Shown here: positions 10,804-22,878 of the stretch, piece after piece | Layout of the letters: every line of letters starts with the position of its first letter | How positions within the stretch are numbered: the stretch's first letter is position 1 | Assembly: GCF_024323335.1 (NCBI RefSeq) | Contig: NC_066584.1 | Coordinates: 425,964,319 to 426,028,318, forward strand | DNA from: Lathyrus oleraceus | Lineage: Eukaryota > Streptophyta > Magnoliopsida > Fabales > Fabaceae | Length of the DNA: 64,000 nt | Reading direction: 5' to 3' | Made by a program: the position numbers and the translations under genes | The notes under the pieces: model-generated | Seen by the model: only the letters and a program-made list of their open reading frames with translations | What the model was told of the DNA's origin: nothing | Databases searched by the model: none

Positions 10804-12205
10804 TGTAACACCCTTCTAAATACCCCAAATATTTAAATTAAAATAGCAGTATATTATCAGAGTAATTATGCCATTTAAGGGTGTCACACAATATTCCACA
10901 CCATTCAACAATATAAAGGTCATGCTCTTTTATTAATTTAAAACTTAAACATTTGCATAAAACACAGCGGATATAATTTCATCAATCATGTAAAACGTTA
11001 CATGTAAAATGGTTATCAACCAACAACAAAACGTTTAAAACAAGTTAAACAACCCATCCCGATGTCACATCTATCAGAGCACGACCCACTAAGGAGACTA
11101 CACTAGACTCCAAGCATTAACTTCTACTCAACTCATTGCTCGTTACCTGAAAAATAGTTGTAAGGGTGAGTTCCTCAATCAATATAATAAGCATTATAAA
11201 ACATTATGTAATGCTAAGTAATTTTAACACACTTCATCACCCTAATCCAAACATACATTCAGTAACAGCACATCAACTCAACATAATACTCAACACCAAC
11301 ACAAACACACGTATAATATTGGAATACATCCATTCATATTATACGCCATACATATATTATGCAATGAGACTCCATGCATGCGGTACCGACTATTTGTGAA
11401 CATATAGTTCAACCTCACCGTCCAAATCCAGGCACGGCTACCAAGCTCACTAGTCCCACTCATTTGAGACATAGTGACTCACTCACTAATTCCTCACCAT
11501 GGGAATTAGCTACCACCCCAAATGGGCCATGCTATGCACGCTAATCACCTAGCATGCAAACATCAACAACAATCAAAATGATTTACTCACTAATTCCTCA
11601 CCATGGGAATTAGCTACCACCCCAAATGGGCCACAATGTGCATGCTAATCACCTAGCAATGCAACAACAACAACAACTCAAGAATAGACATATGCTCACA
11701 CTCTAAGCCATAAAACAGTCTATTCACAAATGCATACATAACTGATACATTCACAGCATCATGCATACCATCACACATCATCAACACATTTTATCACAAA
11801 AGCATATCATATCATGCCGCATAATCAAACACAGTATTAGCACACTCTACTAATACCTATACTACTCAAAACAACGGGAAATAATCCCCACTATGTCATA
11901 CATCAGCTAAGTTACAGCACTCAGCCTAAACAACCAAAAACTGCACAACAACAGTTCAGAAAAACCACAAGTCTGCCCATACGCGTATTGCCTATGCTCA
12001 TACGCGTATTGCCCATTCCTGACCAAATCCATACGCGTACTGCCTATGCCCATACGCGTATGGCGCGTTTCCTCGCCCAACCCATACGCGTATCATCTGC
12101 CTCATACGCGTATGCTACGCGTACCACTCTCCCATACGCGTACCAACAGAGACAAATCTACGTTCAAAACCTCATCTTTTTCACTCATACGCGTAAGGCC
12201 TCATC
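10804..12205 (-). repeat. 5' LTR of element 1, outer piece 1 (split by element 2)
   Basis: This is the first 1402 bases (plus-strand order) of the second LTR. It ends in TCATC (12201-12205), the target duplication of element 2. It matches 4202-5603 with about three substitutions. Confidence 0.92.
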
Positions 12206-14243
12206 TGTAACACCCTTCTAAAATACCCCAAATGTTTAATTAAAATATCAGTATATCATCAGAGTAATTATGCCATTTAAGGGTGTCACATAATATTCCA
12301 CACCATTCAACAATATAACGGTCATGCTCTTTTATTACTTCAAAACATAAACATTTGCATAAAACGCAGCGGATGTAAATTTCATCAATCATGTAAAACA
12401 TTACATGTAAAATGGTTCTCAACCAACAATAAAACATTTCAAACAAGTTAAAACAACCCATCCCGATGTTACATCTATCAGAGCACGATCCACTAAGGAT
12501 ACTACACTAGACTCCAAGCATTAACTTCTACTCAACTCATTGCTCGTTACCTGAAAAAATAGTTGTAAGGGTGAGTTCCTCAATCAATATAATAAGTATT
12601 ATAAAATATCATGTCATGTTAAGTAATCTAACACACTTCATCACCCTAATCCAAACATATATTCAGTAACAGCACATCAACTCAACATAATAATCAACAC
12701 CAACACAAACACACGTATAATATTGGAATACATCCATTCATATTATACGCCATACATATATTATGCAATGAGACTCCATGCATGCGGTACCGACTATTTG
12801 TGAACATATAGTTCAACCTCACTGTCCAAATCCAGGCACGGCTACCAAGCTCACTAGTCCCACTCATTTGAGACATAGTGACTCACTCACTAATTCCTCA
12901 CCATGGGAATTAGCTACCACCCCAAATGGGCCATGCTATGCACGCTAATCACCTAGCATGCAAACATCAACAACAATCAAAATGATTTACTCACTAATTC
13001 CTCACCATGGGAATTAGCTACCACCCCAAATGGGCCACAATATGCATGCTAATCATCTAGCAATGCAACAATAACAACAACTCAGGAATAGACATATGCT
13101 CACACTCTAAGCCATAAAACAGTCTATTCACAATGCATACATAACTGATACATTCACAGCATCATGCATACCATCACACATCATCAACACATTTTATCAC
13201 AAAAGCATATCATATCATGCCGCATAATCAAACACAGTATTAGCACACTCTACTAATACCTATACTACTCAAAACAACGGGAAATAATCCCCACTACGTC
13301 ATACATCAGCTAAGTTACAGCACTCAGCCTAAACAACCAAAAACTGCACCACAACAGTTCAGGGAAACCACAAGTCTGCCCATACGCGTATTGCCTATGC
13401 CCATACGCGTATTGCCCATTCCTGACCAAATCCATACGCGTATTGCCCACGCCCATACGCGTATGCTACGCGTACCACATTCTCATACGCGTACTAACAG
13501 AGACAATTTCACGTTCAAAACATCATCTTTTTCACTCATACGCGTAAGGCCTCATCCATACGCGTACCAGCCATATCATACGCGTATTGCCTAGTGCCAT
13601 ACGCGTATGACCAGAAACCAGAATTTCCAGATCTGCAATGGCTCCTCCTGCTACGAGATCTATCCAATTCAACCTTCCACAGTCCAAATTTTTACACACA
13701 ATTCATTCATCTCGTCTAACACGAATGATACACTTTCGATTTCACAAATTTCTAACCTTTCTACCTCTAATTCCTACGAATTTCTTCAATTTTAATCCCA
13801 ATTTCGTTCATCCCAAAAGTTCACAAATTCATCATACATCATTCAATCAGAGGCAGATCAATGGTTTCTCACTACCCATCACATATTATCCCATAATACC
13901 CATTAATCGATGATAAACCCCCTTACCTGAGTAAATCCGGCAATCTCTGAGCTCCAAGCTTTTCCTTCCTTCAACCTTCGTCCTCTGGCTCTTTGCCCTT
14001 TTTCCCTTTTCTGCCTCTTTTCCCTTTTCACGTGAAAATAACTCTTTTACCAAATGGAACCTTTTTACTGATTTCTACTTTTATTCCAATAATAACAATA
14101 AAAATAATCCAATAATAATAATCCCAATAATATTCCAATAATTATTATTCCAATAATAATAATAATTCCAATTATTTAATTAAATTAATAAATATATTAT
14201 TAACTCAATTTAAATAATTATCTTATTTTATCGGGGTGTTACA
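12206..14243 (-). repeat. 3' LTR of element 2
   Basis: 2038 bp, TGTAACACC to GTGTTACA. It has the same architecture as the element 1 LTR, with ten ACGCGT cores at 13380-13610 and the 104-bp tandem repeat from about 12891. TTATT/AATAATA-rich low-complexity sequence lies near 14090-14220. Confidence 0.92.
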
Positions 14244-14285
14244 ACTCTCCCCCACTAAAAGAGTTTTCGTCCTCGAAAACATACC

Positions 14286-17246
14286 TCAAGCGAATAACTC
14301 TGGATAGGACTCTTTCATCTGACTCTCAAGTTCCCAAGTCACATTGCCACCTGCTGGTCCGCCCCAAGCTACCTTTACCAAAGCAATCTCTTTACCCCGC
14401 AACTGCTTCAACTCTCGATCCTCAATCCTCATAGGTGATGTTTCAACAGTCAGGTTATCTCTCACCTGGACATCATCTACTGGGACCACATGCGACGGAT
14501 CATGAATGTACCTCCTCAACTGAGATACATGAAAAACCTCATGCAAATTCGCAAGTGACGGCGGTAAAGCGATACGATAGGCTACCTCCCCTATCCTCTC
14601 CAAAATCTGATAAGGACCAATAAATCGAGGTGTCAACTTCTTCGACTTCAAAGCTCGACCAACTCCAGTTATCGGAGTAACACGAAGAAACACATGATCT
14701 CCCTCTTGGAACTCAAGTGACTTCCTCCTCTTGTCATGATAACTCTTCTGACGACTCTGAGCAATTCTCATCTTCTCCTGAATCATCTTAATCTTTTCCG
14801 TAGTTTGTTGAACAATTTCAGGTCCAACCACAGCACTCTCATCGGACTCATACCAACATAAAGGTGTCCGACATCTCCTACCATACAAAGCTTCAAACGG
14901 TGCCATACCAATGCTCGAATGAAAACTATTGTTGTAGGTAAACTCAATCAAAGGCAAATAACAATCCCAAGCACCTGCCTTTTCCAAAACACAAGCCCTC
15001 AAAAGATCCTCTAGCGACTGAATCGTCCTCTCAGTCTGACCATCAGTCTGCGGATGATATGCAGAACTCAATCTCAGCTTAGTTCCCAAAGCCCTCTGCA
15101 AACCTTCCCAGAACTTCGATGTAAATCTAGGATCTCTGTCCGAAACAATACTAGACGGAATACCATGCAAACTTACAATCTTCTCAATATACAACTCGGC
15201 CAATCTCTCTAACGGATAATCCATTCTGATCGGAATGAAATGAGCCGATTTCGTCAATCTGTCAACAATCACCCAAATAGCTTCAAAATTCTTATTTGTC
15301 CTCGGCAAACCAGACACAAAATCCATACTGATACTATCCCACTTCCACTCTGGAATAGCCAACGGTTGCATTAGCCCAGACGGCTTCTGATGCTCAATCT
15401 TCGACTTCTGACAAGTCAAACAGGAATAAACAAAACTCGCAATTTCTCTTTTCATTCCCGGCCACCAAAATAACTTTTTCAAATCATGATACATCTTCGT
15501 AGCTCCAGGATGAATACTCAGGCCACTACGATGTCCTTCCTCCAGGATACTCTTCTTAAGTTCGGTAACATCCGGAATACATACCCGATTACCAAATTTC
15601 AAAACACCACTCTCATCAACTCTGAATTCACCACCTTGACCTTGATTCACTAAAGTCAACTTATCAACCAAAAGCATATCGGATTTCTGACCCTCTCTAA
15701 TCTCATCCAAAATATTACTCGTTAACTTCAACATTCCCAATTTAACACTATTGTGAGTACTCTCACACACCAAACTCAAGTCTCTAAACTGCTCAATCAA
15801 ATCTAATTCCTTAACCATTAACATAGACATATGCAATGATTTCCGACTCAATGCATCCGCCACTACGTTTGCTTTACCCGGATGGTAATTCAAACCAAAA
15901 TCATAATCCTTCAGAAACTCTAACCATCTCCTCTGTCTCATATTCAGCTCTTTCTGATCAAACAAATACTTTAAACTTTTATGGTCACTGAAAACCTCAA
16001 ATCTTGACCCGTATAGATAATGCCTCCATAACTTCAGAACAAAAACCACAGCTGCCAACTCTAAATCGTGTGTCGGATAGTTCCTCTCATGAACCCTCAG
16101 TTGTCTCGAAGCATAAGCTATAACCTGCTTATTCTGCATCAACACACCACCCAAGCCCAACAATGAAGCATCACAGTAAACCTCAAATGATTCCGACGAA
16201 CTCGGTAATATTAGAATAGGAGCAGTAGTCAACATTCTCTTTAACTCTTGGAAACCTTCTTCACATTTTGAGTCCCAAACAAACGCTTGCCCCTTTCTAG
16301 TCAACATCGTCAACGGTAACGCCAACTTAGAAAATCCCTCAATGAACTTCCTATAATAACCTGCAAGTCCAAGAAAACTCCTTATCTCAGAAACTGACTT
16401 CGGAGCTTCCCACTTAGATACCGCTTCTATCTTAGAAGGATCAACAGCAACACCACCTCTTGAAATCACATGACCAAGAAAACTAACCTCTTCTAACCAA
16501 AATTCACACTTAGACAGTTTAGCAAATAACTTCTTTTCTCGTAGAACTCTTAAAACCATTCTCAAATGCTCAGCATGCTCTTCTTCAGATTTCGAATACA
16601 CTAAAATATCGTCAATAAACACCACAACAAACTGGTCTAGATACGGATGGAAAATCCTATTCATGTATTCCATAAATACTCCAGGCGCATTAGTCACGCC
16701 AAAAGGCATTACAGAATACTCATAATGTCCATACCTTGTTCTGAAAGCAGTCTTCTGAATATCCTCAGTTTTCACACGTATCTGATGATACCCAGATCTC
16801 AAATCTATCTTGCTGAACACACTCGCACCAACCAATTGATCCATCAAATCATCAATCCTCGGCAAAGGATACCGATTCTTGATAGTCACTTTATTCAATT
16901 GCCTGTAGTCCACACACAACCTCATAGTACCTTCTTTCTTCTTAACCAATAACACTGGTGCACCCCACGGTGACACACTCGGACGAATAAATTTCTTATC
17001 CAACAGATCTTCCAACTGACTCTTCAATTCAGTTAACTCAACAGCAGACATACGGTACGGAGCCATCGATATCGGCCTAGTACCAGGTACCAAATCGATC
17101 GAGAACTCAACTTCACGCTTTGGCGGTAATTCATTCACTTCTTCAGGAAACACATCAGGAAAATCACATACCACGGCTAGATTACCAATCACCAGTTTAT
17201 CTTTAGCTTCCAAAGTCGCTAACAGCATAAACAACTCTGCCCCCAT
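14286..17246 (-). pseudogene. Pol of element 2 (RT, RNase H, integrase, chromodomain), frameshifted from gag
   Basis: A 986-aa frame starting just after protease. It has RT with FIDD, RNase H with YCDASLLG, the HHCC and DDE integrase motifs, and a C-terminal chromodomain ending YPELFA, closely matching element 1. It overlaps the upstream frame at 17203-17246. The break is at a C-run (17240-17244, CCCCC) where element 1 reads CTCC, one base shorter. Element 1 is in one frame here, so this is a mutation and not a programmed frameshift. The downstream frame itself is uninterrupted. Confidence 0.88.
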
Positions 17247-18657
17247 CTGCTACTTCCTCATTCACCTGCCTTGCAGATAGAAACAAACTCTTTCCATCCT
17301 CAATCTTAGGAAAAATCACAGTCTTATCAAAACAGTTGATATAAACTCGGTTACACACCAACCAGTTCATACCCAGAATAACATCAATCTGTACTAGTGG
17401 AAGACACACAAGGTCCATTCCAAAGTCTCTACCAAAAATACTCAAAGGACAATTCAAACAAACTGAAGTAGTAGTCACTGAACCCTTCGCAGGAGTATCA
17501 ATCACCATACTACCCAGCATCTCAGATATCTCTAACTTAAGTTTCACAGCACAATCCAAGGATATAAAGGAATGAGTAGCACCGGTGTCAATAATAGCTA
17601 CAAGAGGAAAGCCATTAATATAACACGTACCTCGGATCAAACGATCATCTGCAGAAGTCTCAGAACCTGATAAAGCAAAGACCTTGCCTCCCGACTGATT
17701 CTCCTTCTTCGGCTTAGGACACTGTGGGCTAATATGACCCAACTCTCCACAGTTGAAACAAGTCACAGTCTTCAACCGGCAGTCTGCAGCCAAGTGACCA
17801 CCTTTTCCACACTTGAAACACTTCTTCTCATTACTGGTACACTCATGGATACGATGTCCAGCCTGACCACATGTGTAACACTTAGCAGGGGCACTAGAGT
17901 CTCCCCCACTAGGCCTCTTCATCCCACTCTGCTTCTGAAAACCTTTGCCAGCTGCATACGGTTTTCCACGATCATTCTGACTCTTGCCTTTCCTATCAAC
18001 CCTTTGCTGATAGCTCTCTGCTCTGGCTTTGGAATCCTGTTCAAAAATCCTGCAACAGTCAACCAAATCAGAAAACACTCTGATCCGCTGATACCCAATA
18101 GCCTGCTTGATCTCGGGACGCAACCCGTTCTCAAACTTCACACACTTTGAAAATTCCCCAGTAGCCTCGTTATAGGGAGTGTAATACTTCGACAGCTCTG
18201 TGAACTTAGCAGCATACTCAGTAACAGACCTGTTACCCTGTTTCAATTCCAAGAATTCTATCTCTTTCTTTCCTCTGACATCCTCTGGAAAATACTTCCT
18301 CAGGAATCTCTCTCTGAACACTGCCCAAGTAATCTCAGCATTCCCAGCAGATTCCAACTCAGTGCGGGTAGCAACCCACCAATCATCAGCTTCCTCTGAC
18401 AACATATGCGTACCGAACCTGACCTTCTGGTTATCGGCGCACTCAGTCACTCGGAAGATCCTCTCTATCTCCTTCAACCACTTCTGAGCGCCATCTGGAT
18501 CGTATGCTCCCTTGAACATTGGAGGATTGTTCTTCTGGAACTCACTCAATTGACGAGCAGCTCCCATTCCCACAACATTCGGATTTCCTCCAAGTACTCC
18601 AGCTAGCATACCCAGAGCCTCAGCAATTGCAGCATCATCTCTACCTCTTCCAGCCAT
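17203..18657 (-). pseudogene. Gag-protease of element 2 (truncated by frameshift)
   Basis: A 484-aa frame starting MAGRGRDD like element 1. It has the gag domain, then three zinc knuckles near residues 260-313 (the first reads CYTCGQAGH where element 1 has CYRCGQAGH), then protease with [10 protein letters not shown] and LGMNWL. The last dozen residues are out-of-frame after the extra C at 17240-17244. Gag and protease are otherwise complete, so particles without RT could in principle be made. Confidence 0.88.
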
Positions 18658-18766
18658 CTCTATTCTGAAAACCCAACAAACTAAAACAATAAGTACTGAT
18701 AGGGTTACACAACACCTATCCCGTACAGGGGAAACAGAATAATTACGACTCGACTCGACCGACTAT

Positions 18767-18778
18767 GCTCTGATACCA
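18767..18778 (-). other. Primer binding site, element 2
   Basis: TGGTATCAGAGC on the minus strand, as in element 1, four bases from the LTR beginning at 18783. Confidence 0.9.
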
Positions 18779-18782
18779 CTAA

Positions 18783-20822
18783 TGTAACACCCTTCTAAAA
18801 TACCCCAAATGTTTAATTAAAATATCAGTATATCATCAGAGTAATTATGCCATTTAAGGGTGTCACATAATATTCCACACCATTCAACAATATAACGGTC
18901 ATGCTCTTTTATTACTTCAAAACATAAACATTTGCATAAAACGCAGCGGATGTAAATTTCATCAATCATGTAAAACATTACATGTAAAATGGTTCTCAAC
19001 CAACAATAAAACATTTCAAACAAGTTAAAACAACCCATCCCGATGTTACATCTATCAGAGCACGACCCACTAAGGAGACTACACTAGACTCCAAGCATTA
19101 ACTTCTACTCAACTCATTGCTCGTTACCTGAAAAAATAGTTGTAAGGGTGAGTTCCTCAATCAATATAATAAGTATTATAAAATATCATGTCATGTTAAG
19201 TAATCTAACACACTTCATCACCCTAATCCAAACATATATTCAGTAACAGCACATCAACTCAACATAATAATCAACACCAACACAAACACACGTATAATAT
19301 TGGAATACATCCATTCATATTATACGCCATACATATATTATGCAATGAGACTCCATGCATGCGGTACCGACTATTTGTGAACATATAGTTCAACCTCACC
19401 GTCCAAATCCAGGCACGGCTACCAAGCTCACTAGTCCCACTCATTTGAGACATAGTGACTCACTCACTAATTCCTCACCATGGGAATTAGCTACCACCCC
19501 AAATGGGCCATGCTATGCACGCTAATCACCTAGCATGCAAACATCAACAACAATCAAAATGATTTACTCACTAATTCCTCACCATGGGAATTAGCTACCA
19601 CCCCAAATGGGCCACAATATGCATGCTAATCATCTAGCAATGCAACAATAACAACAACTCAGGAATAGACATATGCTCACACTCTAAGCCATAAAACAGT
19701 CTATTCACAATGCATACATAACTGATACATTCACAGCATCATGCATACCATCACACATCATCAACACATTTTATCACAAAAGCATATCATATCATGCCGC
19801 ATAATCAAACACAGTATTAGCATACTCTACTAATACCTATACTACTCAAAACAACGGGAAATAATCCCCACTACGTCATACATCAGCTAAGTTACAGCAC
19901 TCAGCCTAAACAACCAAAAACTGCACCACAACAGTTCAGGGAAACCACAAGTCTGCCCATACGCGTATTGCCTATGCCCATACGCGTATTGCCCATTCCT
20001 GACCAAATCCATACGCGTATTGCCCACGCCCATACGCGTATGCTACGCGTACCACATTCTCATACGCGTACTAACAGAGACAATTTCACGTTCAAAACAT
20101 CATCTTTTTCACTCATACGCGTAAGGCCTCATCCATACGCGTACCAGCCATATCATACGCGTATTGCCTAGTGCCATACGCGTATGACCAGAAACCAGAA
20201 TTTCCAGATCTGCAATGGCTCCTCCTGCTACGAGATCTATCCAATTCAACCTTCCACAGTCCAAATTTTTACACACAATTCATTCATCTCGTCTAACACG
20301 AATCATACACTTTCGATTTCACAAATTTCTAACCTTTCTACCTCTAATTCCTACGAATTTCTTCAATTTTAATCCCAATTTCGTTCATCCCAAAAGTTCA
20401 CAAATTCATCATACATCATTCAATCAGAGGCAGATCAATGGTTTCTCACTACTCATCACATATTATCCCATAATACCCATTAATCGATGATAAACCCCCC
20501 TTACCTGAGTAAATCCGGCAATCTCTGAGCTCCAAGCTTTTCCTTCCTTCAACCTTCGTCCTCTGGCTCTTTGCCCTTTTTCCCTTTTCTGCCTCTTTTC
20601 CCTTTTCACGTGAAAATAACTATTTTTACCAAATGGAACCTTTTTACTGATTTCTACTTTTATTCCAATAATAACAATAAAAATAATCCAATAATAATAA
20701 TCCCAATAATATTCCAATAATTATTATTCCAATAATAATAATAATTCCAATTATTTAATTAAATTAATAAATATATTATTAACTCAATTTAAATAATTAT
20801 CTTATTTTATCGGGGTGTTACA
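18783..20822 (-). repeat. 5' LTR of element 2
   Basis: 2040 bp, matching 12206-14243 with seven substitutions and two one-base length differences. It ends directly at the TCATC duplication and would drive transcription leftwards. Confidence 0.92.
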
Positions 20823-20827
20823 TCATC

Positions 20828-21489
20828 CATACGCGTACCAGCCATCTCATACGCGTATTGCCTAGTGCCATACGCGTATGACCAGAACCCAGAATTCCCA
20901 GATCTGCTATGGCTTTCTCTGCTACGAGATCTATCCAATTCCAACCTTCTACAGTCCAAATTTTCATACATGTTCGTTCGTTTTATCAATTACAGATCAT
21001 ACACATTCGGCTTCCCAATCGCTAACCTTAATACCTCTAATTCCTACGAATTTTCGTCGATTATCATCCAAATTCGTTCATCAAATATTTCACAATTTCA
21101 GCATGCATCATTCAAATCAGAGTCAAAATCCATGGTTTATCACTACCCATTACATATTATCCCATAATACCCATTAATCGATGATAAACCCCCCTTACCT
21201 GAGTTAATCCGGCAAATCTCGGAGTTCCTAGCTTTTCCTTCCTTCAACATTCGTTCTTTGGCTCTTTGCCCTTTTCCCTTTTCACGTGAAAATAACTTTT
21301 TTACCAAAAATGGGATTTTTCTAAATTCCAACTTATATATTTTCCAAATTATATTATTATTCCAATAATAATAATAATTCAATAATTCCAAAATAATAAT
21401 AATAATAATAATCCAATTATCTAATTAAATTAATAAATCTATTATTAACTTAATTTAAATAATGATCATATTATTATCGGGGTGTTACA
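20828..21489 (-). repeat. 5' LTR of element 1, piece 2
   Basis: This is the remaining 662 bases. It follows the second TCATC copy (20823-20827) and ends in GTGTTACA at 21489. 1402 plus 662 gives 2064, the exact length of the other LTR. About two substitutions separate it from the matching part of the left LTR. Confidence 0.92.
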
Positions 21490-21656
21490 GGATTCGTAGG
21501 AGGATCTCTGAGGGTGATCAAATTTGCCTTTAGCATTCCCTGCAGTGCCTGTGCCAAGGTCATATTGATCCTGGTAAACTGCCTTCTTGGCCTGTCTTGT
21601 TTGGGCTGGAAGTTTTGAGATGGTGGTGCTGCAATCGTAACTGCTCCGATGTCATG
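21490..21656 (+). repeat. Right copy of 167-bp direct duplication flanking element 1
   Basis: It begins at the base after the LTR end (GTGTTACA, then GGATTCG) and matches 4024-4190 base for base as far as I can read. After 21656 the sequence continues as normal Ogre gag, while the left copy runs into filler and the LTR. Confidence 0.85.
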
Positions 21657-22667
21657 GTCACGGTTTTTCTTGTTACGACCCTTTTGACCGTACACAACAT
21701 TTGATTCATTCCTCCCCTGATAGGACCTTTTGGTGCTTGCAGAGGCAGCCGCCTGTATCTTTCCATTTCGGATGCCGCTTTCAACACGTTCACCTGTCAA
21801 TATAAGTTCAGTGAAACCTGATGAAGAACTTCCCAGTAGATGGCTGTAGAATGGGCCGGTCAGTGTGCCCATGAACATATCCACCAATTCTCTGTCAGTC
21901 ATAGGGGGTTTGACTCTGCCAGCCAAATCTCTCCACTTTTGAGCATATTCTTTGAAGCTTTCTTTAGATCCCATAGTCATATTCTGCAACTGTAGCCGAG
22001 TAGGCGCTAATTCAGAATTATACTGGTACTGTTTATAGAAAGCTGTTGCTAAATCAGTCCAGGTGCGGATGTCAGGGCTCTCGAGCTGATAATACCATTC
22101 CAACTGTGTGCCAGACAGGCTCTCTTGGAAGAAATGGATCCATAACTTCCTGTCAGTGGTATGTGGCTGAATCTTTCTCACATAAGCTCTCAGATGCATC
22201 TGAGGACAGGACGCACCATCGTACTTAGTGAAAGTGGGGATTTTGAATTTGCGAGGAATGGTCACATCGGAGACCAGACCCAAACTTTCGAAATCCAGAC
22301 CGGGCGCCTTCTGACCCTCCATAGCTAGCATACGCTCTTCCAGCAACTTGTACTTATCATCTCTTGGAGAGTACTGTTCATTTTCATAATCTTCATCGTC
22401 ATCCTCAGGGTTGGAGAAATCAGCATTCTCTTCCTCTGAATCATTCTCCGCCCCCTCTTCTGGACCATTCGGGATTCCAAACTTGACTCCTGCGGCCTGT
22501 CCTTTACGCCTTCTTCCCGGGTTAATGAAACTCACAGCTTTCTTGTCTTTCTTCTTTTCGAGCAAAAGAGCCTTCAGTTCCTCCTGCCCCTTGGATAAGC
22601 TTAGCATCATCTCCTTGAATTGAGCATTCTGAGTCTGGAGATCTTTGACAGTTTGTTCGAGATCCAT
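21490..22667 (-). CDS. Ogre gag, N-terminal part (cut by element 1)
   Basis: Starts MDLEQTVKDLQTQNAQF with a short coiled-coil-like, lysine-rich N-terminus. An acidic stretch follows, then the retrotransposon gag core (WIHFFQESLSGTQLEWYY, RTWTDLATAFYKQY, FKEYAQKWRDLA), which forms the particle. It reaches the element 1 LTR at 21489; the last few codons read from the LTR are not native. The natural continuation is at 4023 and below. ORF1 ends about 210 bases upstream. Confidence 0.82.
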
Positions 22668-22878
22668 TTTTCTGTTTAGAAGGAAGACCGTGAGAACATT
22701 GAACTTGTAGAATACCTGTTATGCAGTGTTATGTTATGCTATGCAATGTATGAAATGTTTTCAAGGACTTTTGGAATTTAACTTTGCGTAAATCACCAAT
22801 AAGAGAGAAACGTTTATTGCTAATTTCTTTGACCAATGTTCATTACAAAAGGAATAATAATAAAAATACAATGAAAGC

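Larger units (their letters stand above)
12206..20822 (-). mobile_element. Tekay-like chromovirus, element 2, nested in the 5' LTR of element 1
   Basis: 8617 bp, LTRs of 2038 (12206-14243) and 2040 bp (18783-20822), same orientation and same internal plan as element 1. It is flanked by a perfect 5-bp duplication TCATC (12201-12205 and 20823-20827), showing normal integrase-mediated entry. I counted seven substitutions and two single-base indels between its LTRs. Its LTRs differ enough from those of element 1 to be a separate subfamily. Gag-pol is broken by one extra base, so it is not autonomous. Confidence 0.93.
4202..21489 (-). mobile_element. Tekay-like chromovirus (Ty3/gypsy), element 1, host of nested element 2
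   Basis: Two LTRs of 2064 bp each (4202-6265; 10804-12205 plus 20828-21489) begin TGTAACACC and end GGTGTTACA. Between them on the minus strand lie a tRNA-iMet-type PBS, one uninterrupted gag-pol frame and a G-rich PPT. I counted five base differences and no indels between the LTRs, so the insertion is recent. It sits in Ogre gag. No 5-bp target duplication is present; instead 167 bp of target are duplicated. The right LTR was later split by element 2, which probably disables the promoter of this coding-intact copy. Confidence 0.92.
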
